This document shows, one piece after another, positions 53,615-64,000 of a DNA stretch of 64,000 nucleotides. A program made the translations under genes and the position numbers. Every line of letters starts with the position of its first letter. Positions within the stretch are counted from its first letter, which is position 1. The stretch covers positions 423,182 through 487,181 of the forward strand of contig NZ_HE578948.1 in the NCBI RefSeq assembly GCF_000321045.1. Reading direction: 5' to 3'. The DNA is from Phytobacter massiliensis JC163 (GTDB lineage: Bacteria > Pseudomonadota > Gammaproteobacteria > Enterobacterales > Enterobacteriaceae). Under the pieces are notes generated by a model that worked only from the letters and a program-made list of their open reading frames with translations, was not told the origin of the DNA and made no database searches.

Positions 53615-53703
53615 GCTGCCTCTTTGTTGGCCGCCTTCACTTACCCCAGTCATATAGTGAACTATGCTGCTGGGGAGTCGTTCAGTTGCCGCTGCGAGGC
53701 AGC
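53615..53703. repeat. Long imperfect palindrome in the nirD-nirC gap
   Basis: The outer arms GCTGCCTC (53615) and GAGGCAGC (53696), inner arms CCCCAG (53644) and CTGGGG (53670), and a central CATATAGT/ACTATG pair form an 89-base nested structure just upstream of nirC. Confidence 0.8.
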
Positions 53704-53783
53704 ACAAATGATTCGTGTAAAAAGTTGAAAGGCTCCCAGAGGGGAGAAAATTTTAAAGCGGGGGTATTGCACCCCCATATTCA

Positions 53784-54110
53784 TCAGCCTCTCAGCTGCA
53801 CCTGGCCGTCCTTCACGCGAACGTCATAGTGCTCAACAGAGCGGCTTTCGTCTTCCATGCACAGCCCGTCACGCAGGCGGAAACGCTGCTTTTTCAGCGG
53901 GCTTGCTACCCACAGTTCGCCGTTATGCTCGGCAATCAGACCGCGGGAAAGCACGCTCGCTTCAAAGAACGGGTCGATATTGCTGATGGCGAAAACCTGC
54001 TCGTCATGACGCGGGCGGAAAATCGCCACCTGCTTATCATTCACCAGCGCGCAGACGCCCGTGGCGGGGATGATGTCGTCGATTGTGCAGACGGTGTTCC
54101 ACTGGCTCAT
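53784..54110 (-). CDS. nirD: Nitrite reductase small subunit NirD
   Basis: The small subunit of the cytoplasmic NADH-dependent nitrite reductase. It has a Rieske-like fold without the usual cluster-binding Cys and His pairs, as in E. coli NirD. It has 108 residues. The start overlaps the nirB stop by four bases. Confidence 0.97.
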   Translation of the reverse strand: MSQWNTVCTIDDIIPATGVCALVNDKQVAIFRPRHDEQVFAISNIDPFFEASVLSRGLIAEHNGELWVASPLKKQRFRLRDGLCMEDESRSVEHYDVRVKDGQVQLRG

Positions 54111-56650
54111 ACGGTTTCCTCCACCAGTTTGACCGGAATGCGTTCATACGGCGTTGCCGGGCGATGTTGCTCGCGCTCTGGCACCACCTGAACGTTAGGG
54201 TCGCGTTTGTCGCTGTTGATAAAGTGTTTGAAGCGTACCTGCGCCTGCGGATTGTTGACGGTCTCGGTCCACTCGCAGATCACCGCATCGCGCAGGCGGG
54301 CCATTTCGGCCTCCAGCTGTTCGTTCAACCCCAGCTTGTTGTCGATAATGACGCTTCTGAGGTAGTCGATGCCGCCTTCCAGATTGTCCAGCCATGAAGC
54401 GGTACGGGTCAGTTTGTCCGCCGTACGGATGTAGAACATCATAAAGCGGTCAAGGTATTTGAGCAGGGTCTCACGATCCAGATCCGCCGCCAGCAGGTCC
54501 GCGTGGCGCGGTTTCATGCCGCCGTTACCGCAAACGTACAGATTCCAGCCTTTTTCAGTGGCGATAATGCCCACGTCTTTCCCCTGCGCTTCCGCACATT
54601 CACGGGTACAGCCGGAGACGCCGAACTTCATCTTGTGCGGCGTGCGGATACCTTTGTAGCGGTTTTCCAGCTCGACGCCGAAGCCCACGCTGTCACCCAC
54701 GCCATAACGGCACCAGGTGCTGCCGACGCAGGTCTTCGCCATGCGCAGCGCTTTGGCGTAGGCGTGGCCGGTTTCGAAACCTGCTTCAATGAGCTGACGC
54801 CAGATCTCCGGCAGGTCGTCTTTCTGCGCGCCGAACAGACCGATACGCTGGGAGCCGGTGATTTTGGTGTAGAGATTAAATTCGCGGGCGACGCGGCCGA
54901 TAGCAACCAATCCTTCCGGGGTGATTTCGCCGCCGGCGGAGCGCGGAATAACCGAGTAGGTGCCGTCCTTCTGGATGTTCGCCAGGAAGTTGTCGTTGGT
55001 GTCCTGCAGCGGCGTATGCTGCGGTTTCAGCACATATTCATTCCAGCAGGAGGCCAGCAGGGAGCCGACGGTCGGTTTACAGACTTCGCAGCCGTAACCT
55101 TTGCCGTGTTTTTCCAGCAGTTCGTCGAAGGATTTAATCCCTTCCACGCGAATCAGGTGATACAGCTCCTGACGGGAGTAAGCGAAGTGTTCGCACAGGT
55201 TGTTATTAACTTCTATGCCCTGTTTCGCCAGCTCGGCGTTCAGCACCTGGGTCACCAGCGGAATACAGCCGCCGCAGCCGGTGCCGGCTTTGGTTTCCGC
55301 TTTCAGCGCCGCGACGGTGTGGCAGCCTTTGTTGATAGCGGCAACCAGCATGCCTTTGGTAACGTCGAAGCAGGAACAAATTTGCGCGCTGTCCGGCAGT
55401 TTATCAACGCCGATAGAGGGCTTACCGCTGCCTGCATGGGCTGGCAGAATCAGCGCGTCCGGGTTTTCCGGCAGCTCGATGGCGTTCAGCACCAGCTGCA
55501 GCAGGTTGCCGAAATCGCTGGTGTCGCCCACCAGCACCGCGCCGAGCAGGGTTTTATTGTCCGGGCTGACAATCAGCCGTTTATAAACTTCTTTGCTTTC
55601 ATCAAGGTAGACATAGCTGCGTGCGCCCGGCGTGCGGCCATGCGCGTCACCGATCCCGCCTACATCCACGCCCAGCAATTTCAGCTTGGCGCTCAGATCC
55701 GCGCCTTCGAAGGCATTGGCGGTGCCGAGGATATGGTCGACCGCGACCTGGGCCATTTTGTAGCCCGGCGCCACCAGACCATAAACGCGGTTGTTCCAGC
55801 TGGCGCACTCGCCGATGGCGTAGATATCCGGGTCAGAGGTCTGGCAGGCATCGTTAATCATGATGCCGCCGCGCTGAGCGACGGCCAGGCCGCACTGGGT
55901 TGCCAGTTTGTCGCGCGGGCGGATACCGGTAGAGAAGACGATAAAATCCACTTCCAGCTCGCTGCCGTCGGCAAAGCGCATGGTTTTACGCGCCTCGGTG
56001 CCTTCCTGCACGATCTCTTTGGTATTTTTGCTGGTGTGCACGCGCACGCCCATGCTCTCGATTTTGCGTTTGAGCTGTTCGCCGCCCATCTGATCGAGCT
56101 GTTCGGCCATCAGCATCGGGGCAAACTCAATGACGTGCGTCTCCACGCCGAGGTTTTTCAGCGCGCCAGCCGCTTCCAGACCGAGCAGACCGCCGCCGAC
56201 TACCGCGCCGCGACGGCTTCGACGGGCGCAGGCTTCAATGGCGTTGAGATCTTCAATGGTGCGGTAGACAAAGCAGTCCTGGGTTTCAGAGCCTTTAATG
56301 GGCGGGATCCAGGGGTAAGAGCCGGTCGCCATGATCAGCTTGTCGTAGTAGACGGTGCGCCCGGCGCTGGAGTGGATCACCTTTTCCTGACGGTTAATGG
56401 TGATCGCGCGTTCGCCAACCAGCACGTTCACGCCATGCTTTTCATAAAAACCTTCACGAACCAGCGACAGCTCCTCCGCAGTATGGTGCGAGAAGTAAGA
56501 AGACAGGTGAACGCGATCGTAGGCTTTACGGGGTTCTTCACAAAACACGGTAATGTCGAACAGGGAGGCATCGGCTTTATCGAGAAGATCCTCAATAAAA
56601 CGGTGGCCGACCATGCCGTTACCGATGATAGCGAGTTTGACTTTGCTCAT
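54107..56650 (-). CDS. nirB: Nitrite reductase large subunit NirB
   Basis: Reduces nitrite to ammonia in the cytoplasm with NADH. The N-terminal FAD/NAD part has IGNGMVGHRF and a second GGGLLGLEAAGAL site. A central BFD-like [2Fe-2S] region has CSCFDV and GTGCGGC. The siroheme/[4Fe-4S] site uses cysteines in STWCRYGVGD and VSGCTRECAEAQGKD. The length of 847 equals E. coli. Its promoter has FNR and NarL/NarP sites (56709, 56736). E. coli carries tsgA just upstream; here it is absent. Confidence 0.98.
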   Translation of the reverse strand: MSKVKLAIIGNGMVGHRFIEDLLDKADASLFDITVFCEEPRKAYDRVHLSSYFSHHTAEELSLVREGFYEKHGVNVLVGERAITINRQEKVIHSSAGRTVYYDKLIMATGSYPWIPPIKGSETQDCFVYRTIEDLNAIEACARRSRRGAVVGGGLLGLEAAGALKNLGVETHVIEFAPMLMAEQLDQMGGEQLKRKIESMGVRVHTSKNTKEIVQEGTEARKTMRFADGSELEVDFIVFSTGIRPRDKLATQCGLAVAQRGGIMINDACQTSDPDIYAIGECASWNNRVYGLVAPGYKMAQVAVDHILGTANAFEGADLSAKLKLLGVDVGGIGDAHGRTPGARSYVYLDESKEVYKRLIVSPDNKTLLGAVLVGDTSDFGNLLQLVLNAIELPENPDALILPAHAGSGKPSIGVDKLPDSAQICSCFDVTKGMLVAAINKGCHTVAALKAETKAGTGCGGCIPLVTQVLNAELAKQGIEVNNNLCEHFAYSRQELYHLIRVEGIKSFDELLEKHGKGYGCEVCKPTVGSLLASCWNEYVLKPQHTPLQDTNDNFLANIQKDGTYSVIPRSAGGEITPEGLVAIGRVAREFNLYTKITGSQRIGLFGAQKDDLPEIWRQLIEAGFETGHAYAKALRMAKTCVGSTWCRYGVGDSVGFGVELENRYKGIRTPHKMKFGVSGCTRECAEAQGKDVGIIATEKGWNLYVCGNGGMKPRHADLLAADLDRETLLKYLDRFMMFYIRTADKLTRTASWLDNLEGGIDYLRSVIIDNKLGLNEQLEAEMARLRDAVICEWTETVNNPQAQVRFKHFINSDKRDPNVQVVPEREQHRPATPYERIPVKLVEETV

Positions 56651-56708
56651 TTTTGCCTCGATTTCTTTTCTATTACTGCCTACCTTAACGATTCAGCTGG
56701 CGCGATTA

Positions 56709-56722
56709 TTGATGCAAATCAA
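56709..56722 (-). promoter_or_regulatory. FNR box of the nirB promoter
   Basis: TTGAT-GCAA-ATCAA is a perfect FNR consensus. If it is centred at -41.5, as in E. coli, transcription starts near 56674, 24 bases before the start codon, with AAGGTA at the -10 position. Confidence 0.9.
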
Positions 56723-56735
56723 TTACACCTTTGCC

Positions 56736-56751
56736 TACTCCTTAATGGGTA
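56736..56751 (-). promoter_or_regulatory. NarL/NarP 7-2-7 site of the nirB promoter
   Basis: TACTCCT-TA-ATGGGTA matches the palindromic NarL/NarP heptamer pair. Its centre is 28 bases from that of the FNR box, as at the E. coli nir promoter (-69.5 and -41.5). Confidence 0.9.
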
Positions 56752-57077
56752 GATGATTGATTTTTCGCGTTTTTTATAAGTCACGGATCTTTCAGGCAAT
56801 TCACGTTTGCGGAAATAATAAGCAAAAATCGGCGGGGAATTTGGCAAATGCCTGAAACAGGGTTTCAGGATTAATACCTCAGGATAAAGGGGATTTTAGG
56901 CGCTAAAACGGCGGGATTTATAAGTTCGGTGAATGCTTTACCGGGCGGTAAATGGTCCGGAGGCTGTGTCCAGCCGTAACAGATGTTTCAATTGCGTAAA
57001 ATTAAGTAAAACGCTGGCCTGGCGGCGGTGTGCTCTTTAAAATCAAGCCATTCGCTTTCGTACCTGCATTTCGTTAA

Positions 57078-57659
<582 letters not shown>

Positions 57660-57668
57660 CGCCGTTTC

Positions 57669-57704
57669 GCACGGGCTGCTCTGGTCCGTGCTTTCCTCTC
57701 TTTC
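57669..57704 (+). terminator. Possible ppiA terminator
   Basis: GCACGG and CCGTGC form a six-base stem with an 11-base loop, followed by TTTCCTCTCTTTC. The large loop makes it a weak call. Confidence 0.4.
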
Positions 57705-57788
57705 TGCTGTAAACCTACCCGCACCCTGCGTAACGCCAATTTGCTGCTTATACTTTCAGGCACATGAGCGTGACATCAGGGAGGCGTT

Positions 57789-57953
57789 ATGCCGAAAAAA
57801 CTCACTGACCGACAAAAATCCCGTCTCTGGGAGCAGTATCGCAACGTCAATTTCCAGGCCAGCCGTCGACTCGAAGGGGTGGACAGCCCGCTGGTAACGC
57901 TCACGCCCGACGAGGCCGAGGCTCGACTGGCAGAAATTAAGGGGGCGCAATGA
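57789..57953 (+). CDS. yhfG: YhfG, antitoxin-like partner of Fic
   Basis: A 54-residue protein. Its sequence [12 protein letters not shown] contains the inhibitory motif of class I Fic antitoxins, [S/T]xxxE[G/N], as serine 25 to glycine 30. In that class the antitoxin helix blocks ATP orientation in Fic. The gene lies directly upstream of fic and overlaps it as ATGA, so translation should be coupled. E. coli has the same pair. Confidence 0.9.
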   Translation: MPKKLTDRQKSRLWEQYRNVNFQASRRLEGVDSPLVTLTPDEAEARLAEIKGAQ

Positions 57954-58552
57954 GTGATAAAGTAGGCGACGACCGCGACCCGTATCTCTACGCGGGTATC
58001 AATGTCATGCGAAACTTACTGGGCATCCGTCAGGCCCAGCGGCTTGAGCAGACAGCCTGGGAGCTGACGGCTTTACGGGCCGCCACGCTGGATATTGGTC
58101 CCGTCGCACGCGGCCTGCCGCATCTGAGCGCCATCCACCGTCATCTTTACCAGGATATTTTTGAGTGGGCAGGGCAGTTTCGTGAGGTAGATATCTACCA
58201 GGGCGACACCCGTTTTTGCCACTTTGCCTATATCGAGAATGAAGGTAATGCGCTGATGCAGTCCCTGGAAGATGAGGACTGGCTGCAAGGGCTGGAAAAA
58301 GCGCAGTTTATCGAGCGGCTGGCGCACTATTATTGCGAAATCAATATGCTCCATCCGTTTCGCGTGGGGAACGGCATCACGCAGCGCATCTTCTTTGAAC
58401 AGCTGGCGCTGCATGCCGGATACCGTCTCGACTGGCGTGACATCGACCCGGAAAAGTGGCGCGAAGCTAACCAGACCGGCGCGATGGGCGACCTTGCGCC
58501 CCTCAACGCTATCTTTGCTAAAGTGGTGAGCGAAGCCGGGGAAACTGAGTAG
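57950..58552 (+). CDS. fic: Fic-domain protein (putative AMP-transferase)
   Basis: A 200-residue Fic protein. Fic enzymes transfer AMP from ATP to target proteins through the loop HPFx[D/E]GNGRxxR. Here the loop is [12 protein letters not shown] at residues 135-146: histidine 135 is kept, but the metal-binding acid is valine and the first arginine is isoleucine. E. coli Fic, as I remember it, is similarly degenerate. Activity is therefore uncertain, although the fold and the yhfG partner are kept. It lies 31 bases before pabA. Confidence 0.93.
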   Translation: MSDKVGDDRDPYLYAGINVMRNLLGIRQAQRLEQTAWELTALRAATLDIGPVARGLPHLSAIHRHLYQDIFEWAGQFREVDIYQGDTRFCHFAYIENEGNALMQSLEDEDWLQGLEKAQFIERLAHYYCEINMLHPFRVGNGITQRIFFEQLALHAGYRLDWRDIDPEKWREANQTGAMGDLAPLNAIFAKVVSEAGETE

Positions 58553-58583
58553 AATAGGGCGGCTATTTTTTCACGAGGCCGCC

Positions 58584-59156
58584 ATGATTCTGCTTATCGA
58601 CAATTACGACTCTTTTACCTGGAATCTGTATCAGTATTTTTGCGAGCTGGGCGCGCAGGTAGAGGTCAGGCGTAATGATGAGATTACGCTTGCTGACGTT
58701 GCGTTAATGTCGCCCGCCAGCATTGTCATCTCTCCTGGCCCCTGCACGCCGGATGAGTCCGGCGTATCGCTGGAGGTCATTCGTCACTATGCGGGCAGGC
58801 TGCCGATGCTGGGCGTCTGCCTGGGCCACCAGGCTATCGCCCAGGTTTTTGGCGCGCGCATTGTCCGGGCGCAGCAGGTTATGCACGGCAAGACTTCGCC
58901 AGTCACCCACACGGGCGAAGGCGTCTTTCACGGGCTGAATAACCCGCTCACCGTCACCCGCTACCACTCCCTGCTTATCGATCCCCCTTCGCTGCCGGAC
59001 TGCTTCACGGTCACCGCCTGGAGCGAAAAGCAGGAGATTATGGGGATCCGCCACCGCGAATGGGATCTGGAGGGGGTACAGTTCCATCCCGAGAGTATTC
59101 TGAGCGAGCAGGGCCATGCCTTACTGAATAACTTTCTGCATCGCAGCCATTTTTAG
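58584..59156 (+). CDS. pabA: Aminodeoxychorismate synthase glutaminase subunit
   Basis: The glutamine amidotransferase half of aminodeoxychorismate synthase, for p-aminobenzoate and folate. The triad is visible as cysteine 79 (GVCLGHQAI), histidine 168 and glutamate 170 (FHPESIL). The length is 190 against 187. It follows fic and precedes argD by 79 bases. Confidence 0.97.
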   Translation: MILLIDNYDSFTWNLYQYFCELGAQVEVRRNDEITLADVALMSPASIVISPGPCTPDESGVSLEVIRHYAGRLPMLGVCLGHQAIAQVFGARIVRAQQVMHGKTSPVTHTGEGVFHGLNNPLTVTRYHSLLIDPPSLPDCFTVTAWSEKQEIMGIRHREWDLEGVQFHPESILSEQGHALLNNFLHRSHF

Positions 59157-59165
59157 TTGCTATAA

Positions 59166-59204
59166 AGTGATTTTTTAAGCATATTTTGTGATTATATTTT
59201 CACT
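59166..59204. promoter_or_regulatory. Tandem ARG boxes (ArgR operator) of argD
   Basis: Two 18-base ARG boxes, 59166-59183 and 59187-59204, match 15 and 16 of 18 consensus positions and are separated by three bases, the spacing of real ArgR operators. They end 32 bases before the argD start codon. Confidence 0.8.
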
Positions 59205-59220
59205 TCTGTTTTTTGCTTAA

Positions 59221-62531
<3,311 letters not shown>

Positions 62532-62547
62532 GGGGAGACAAACAAAA

Positions 62548-62573
62548 ACGGCGCGTCTTTAACAACGCGCCGT
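62548..62573 (-). terminator. crp terminator
   Basis: ACGGCGCGT and its exact complement form a nine-base stem with an eight-base loop, followed on the minus strand by TTTTGTT. It lies between crp and yhfK. Confidence 0.85.
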
Positions 62574-62582
62574 CCGGGGAAA

Positions 62583-63215
62583 TTAACGTGTACCGTACAC
62601 GACGATAGTTTTACCGTGCGCGGAAATAAGGTTTTGATCTTCCAGCATCTTCAGGATGCGGCCTACTGTTTCGCGGGAACAGCCGACAATCTGACCAATT
62701 TCCTGACGGGTAATTTTGATCTGCATACCGTCCGGGTGGGTCATGGCGTCGGGTTGTTTCGCCAGATTCAGCAGCGTCTGCGCGATGCGGCCCGTTACGT
62801 CGAGGAAGGCGAGGTTACCCACTTTCTCTGACGTGACCTGCAGGCGACGCGCCATCTGAGCGGACAGGCGCATCAGAATATCCGGGTTCACCTGGATTAG
62901 CTGGCGGAATTTTTTATAGGAAATTTCAGCCACTTCACAAGCTGTCTTGGCGCGTACCCATGCGCTACGCTCCTGACCCTCTTCGAACAGACCCAGTTCA
63001 CCAATGAAATCTCCCTGGTTCAGGTAAGAGAGGATCATCTCTTTACCTTCTTCATCCTTGATCAGCACAGCCACTGAGCCTTTGACGATGTAATACAACG
63101 TTTCCGCTTTTTCACCCTGGTGAATCAGCGTGCTCTTCGATGGGTACTTATGAATATGGCAATGGGACAAGAACCATTCGAGAGTCGGGTCTGTTTGCGG
63201 TTTGCCAAGCACCAT
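62583..63215 (-). CDS. crp: cAMP receptor protein CRP
   Basis: The global catabolite regulator. The N-terminal cAMP-binding barrel includes [20 protein letters not shown]; the dimerisation helix follows, and the C-terminal recognition helix region is [19 protein letters not shown]. The length of 210 and the sequence agree with E. coli along the whole protein. A CRP site in its own leader (63336) agrees with known autoregulation. It is divergent from yhfA. Confidence 0.99.
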
Positions 63216-63522
63216 GCGCGGTTTTCCTCTGTTATAAGCTGGCTCCAGACGCTGGATTCACATATTGCGTCCGGGGTTGCAATCTCTCTTCCCGTTACCT
63301 GGGAAGTGGACCGTCAGATGTGCCTGCGGCCTGTATTATGTGATGTCCTCTGCATACATGCATAACGTCAATGTATCACTGTAGCATTCTGTCTGTTTTA
63401 GCATAGGTTTTGTCGGCTGTCTCCTGGTGTCTCGCTTCAGCTTGACGCAAGTCGCCTTCCGTTGCGCCTTTTCTTATGTACGCGTAATCTGTAAAGAAAA
63501 TCGCAACTGCGGAGTAAACAAA
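63216..63522. promoter_or_regulatory. crp-yhfA divergent control region
   Basis: A 307-base region with the crp promoter and leader, a CRP site at 63336-63357, and the yhfA promoter. GGAG lies eight bases before the yhfA start. No gene is seen. Confidence 0.7.
63336..63357. promoter_or_regulatory. CRP autoregulatory site
   Basis: TGTGA-TGTCCT-CTGCA has one perfect half-site and a weak second half. On the minus strand it resembles the downstream CRP site of the E. coli crp promoter. Confidence 0.65.
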
Positions 63523-63927
63523 ATGCAAGCTCGTGTGAAGTGGGTAGAAGGGTTAACGTTCATTGGCGAGTCTGCCTCCGGACACCAGGTGCTGATGGAC
63601 GGCAATTCCGGCGACAAAGCGCCAAGTCCGATGGAGATGGTGTTAATGGCGGCGGGCGGCTGCAGCGCGATTGACGTGGTCTCTATCCTGCAAAAAGGCC
63701 GTCATGACGTGACGGATTGCGAAGTGAAGCTGACGTCCGAACGTCGTGAAGAAGCGCCGCGCCTGTTCACGCACATTAATCTGCACTTCATCGTTACCGG
63801 CAAAGGGTTGAAAGACGCCGCGGTATCCCGGGCGGTGGATCTTTCCGCCGAGAAGTACTGTTCGGTGGCGCTGATGCTGGAAAAAGCAGTCAATATTACC
63901 CACTCGTATGAGGTGGTCGAGGGGTGA
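63523..63927 (+). CDS. yhfA: OsmC-family protein YhfA
   Basis: A 134-residue protein of the OsmC/Ohr fold, whose relatives reduce organic hydroperoxides. The two redox cysteines of the family are in GGCSAIDV and KYCSVALM. The ATG at 63523 has GGAG upstream and gives the E. coli length; an open frame runs further upstream but overlaps the crp promoter region. Its substrate is not known. Confidence 0.95.
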   Translation: MQARVKWVEGLTFIGESASGHQVLMDGNSGDKAPSPMEMVLMAAGGCSAIDVVSILQKGRHDVTDCEVKLTSERREEAPRLFTHINLHFIVTGKGLKDAAVSRAVDLSAEKYCSVALMLEKAVNITHSYEVVEG

Positions 63928-63956
63928 GATAGTGGGGGGGCTGGTGCGGTCTGGTG

Positions 63957-64000
63957 CCCTCACCCCGGCCCTCTCCCACAGGGAGAGGGAGCAAACCCTA
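63957..64000. repeat. GC-rich intergenic palindrome, copy C
   Basis: CCCTCACCCCGGCCCTCTCC followed by CACAGGGAGAGGG, inverted relative to copies A and B. It follows yhfA and runs to the end of the window. Confidence 0.75.

Noticed and set aside
54503..56752. A 749-codon plus-strand ORF opposite nirB
   Set aside because: Its composition is that of an antisense shadow in GC-rich coding DNA; nirB is complete on the other strand with all cofactor motifs.

Overview
The window is a 64 kb piece of a chromosome from the family Enterobacteriaceae. Gene content and order match the crp to glpD region of Escherichia coli K-12, read here in the opposite orientation. Most proteins have the E. coli length and could be aligned from memory with few differences. 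The missing K-12 genes, the divergent hof genes and the REP elements suggest a relative in the Enterobacter/Cronobacter/Kosakonia/Klebsiella group; the genus cannot be settled by eye.

Layout. 1-5.3 kb: the cut end of a membrane-anchored PstS-like binding protein, then glpD divergent from glpE-glpG-glpR. 5.3-13.2 kb: malT divergent from malPQ. 13.2-17.0 kb: gntT, nfuA, gntX and bioH. 17.1-20.5 kb: a small YhcN/DUF1471 periplasmic protein and the ferrous iron operon feoABC. 20.5-25.8 kb: tex (yhgF), greB and the osmosensing pair ompR-envZ. 25.9-32.1 kb: pckA, hslO, hslR, yrfG and igaA. 32.4-39.0 kb: nudE, mrcA and hofMNOPQ. 39.3-46.1 kb: aroK, aroB, damX, dam, rpe, gph and trpS. 46.1-51.0 kb: the fructoselysine genes frlABCD and frlR, flanked on both sides by REP elements. 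51.4-56.7 kb: nirB-nirD-nirC-cysG. 57.1-64 kb: ppiA, yhfG-fic, pabA, argD, yhfK, crp and yhfA.

Many genes work together. GlpD, GlpE, GlpG and GlpR form a glycerol-3-phosphate unit. MalT activates malPQ through three visible MalT boxes. CysG makes the siroheme needed by NirB, and NirC moves nitrite. Rpe, Gph, TrpS, AroB and AroK sit in the superoperon around dam. The crp product itself is predicted to act at several promoters here (malT, pckA, crp, perhaps glpD).

I found no phage, insertion sequence, CRISPR array, tRNA or rRNA gene, and no convincing new multi-gene system. The most notable observations are two one-base frameshifts at A-rich runs (the 3' end of tex and the middle of hofM), a GntR-type operator nested in the nfuA terminator, a long palindrome in the nirC leader, REP elements bracketing the frl operon, three copies of a GC-rich palindrome at gene ends, a Fic protein with a degenerate active-site motif, and loss of tsgA and rtcBAR relative to K-12. 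Comparisons with E. coli are from memory, not from a search.
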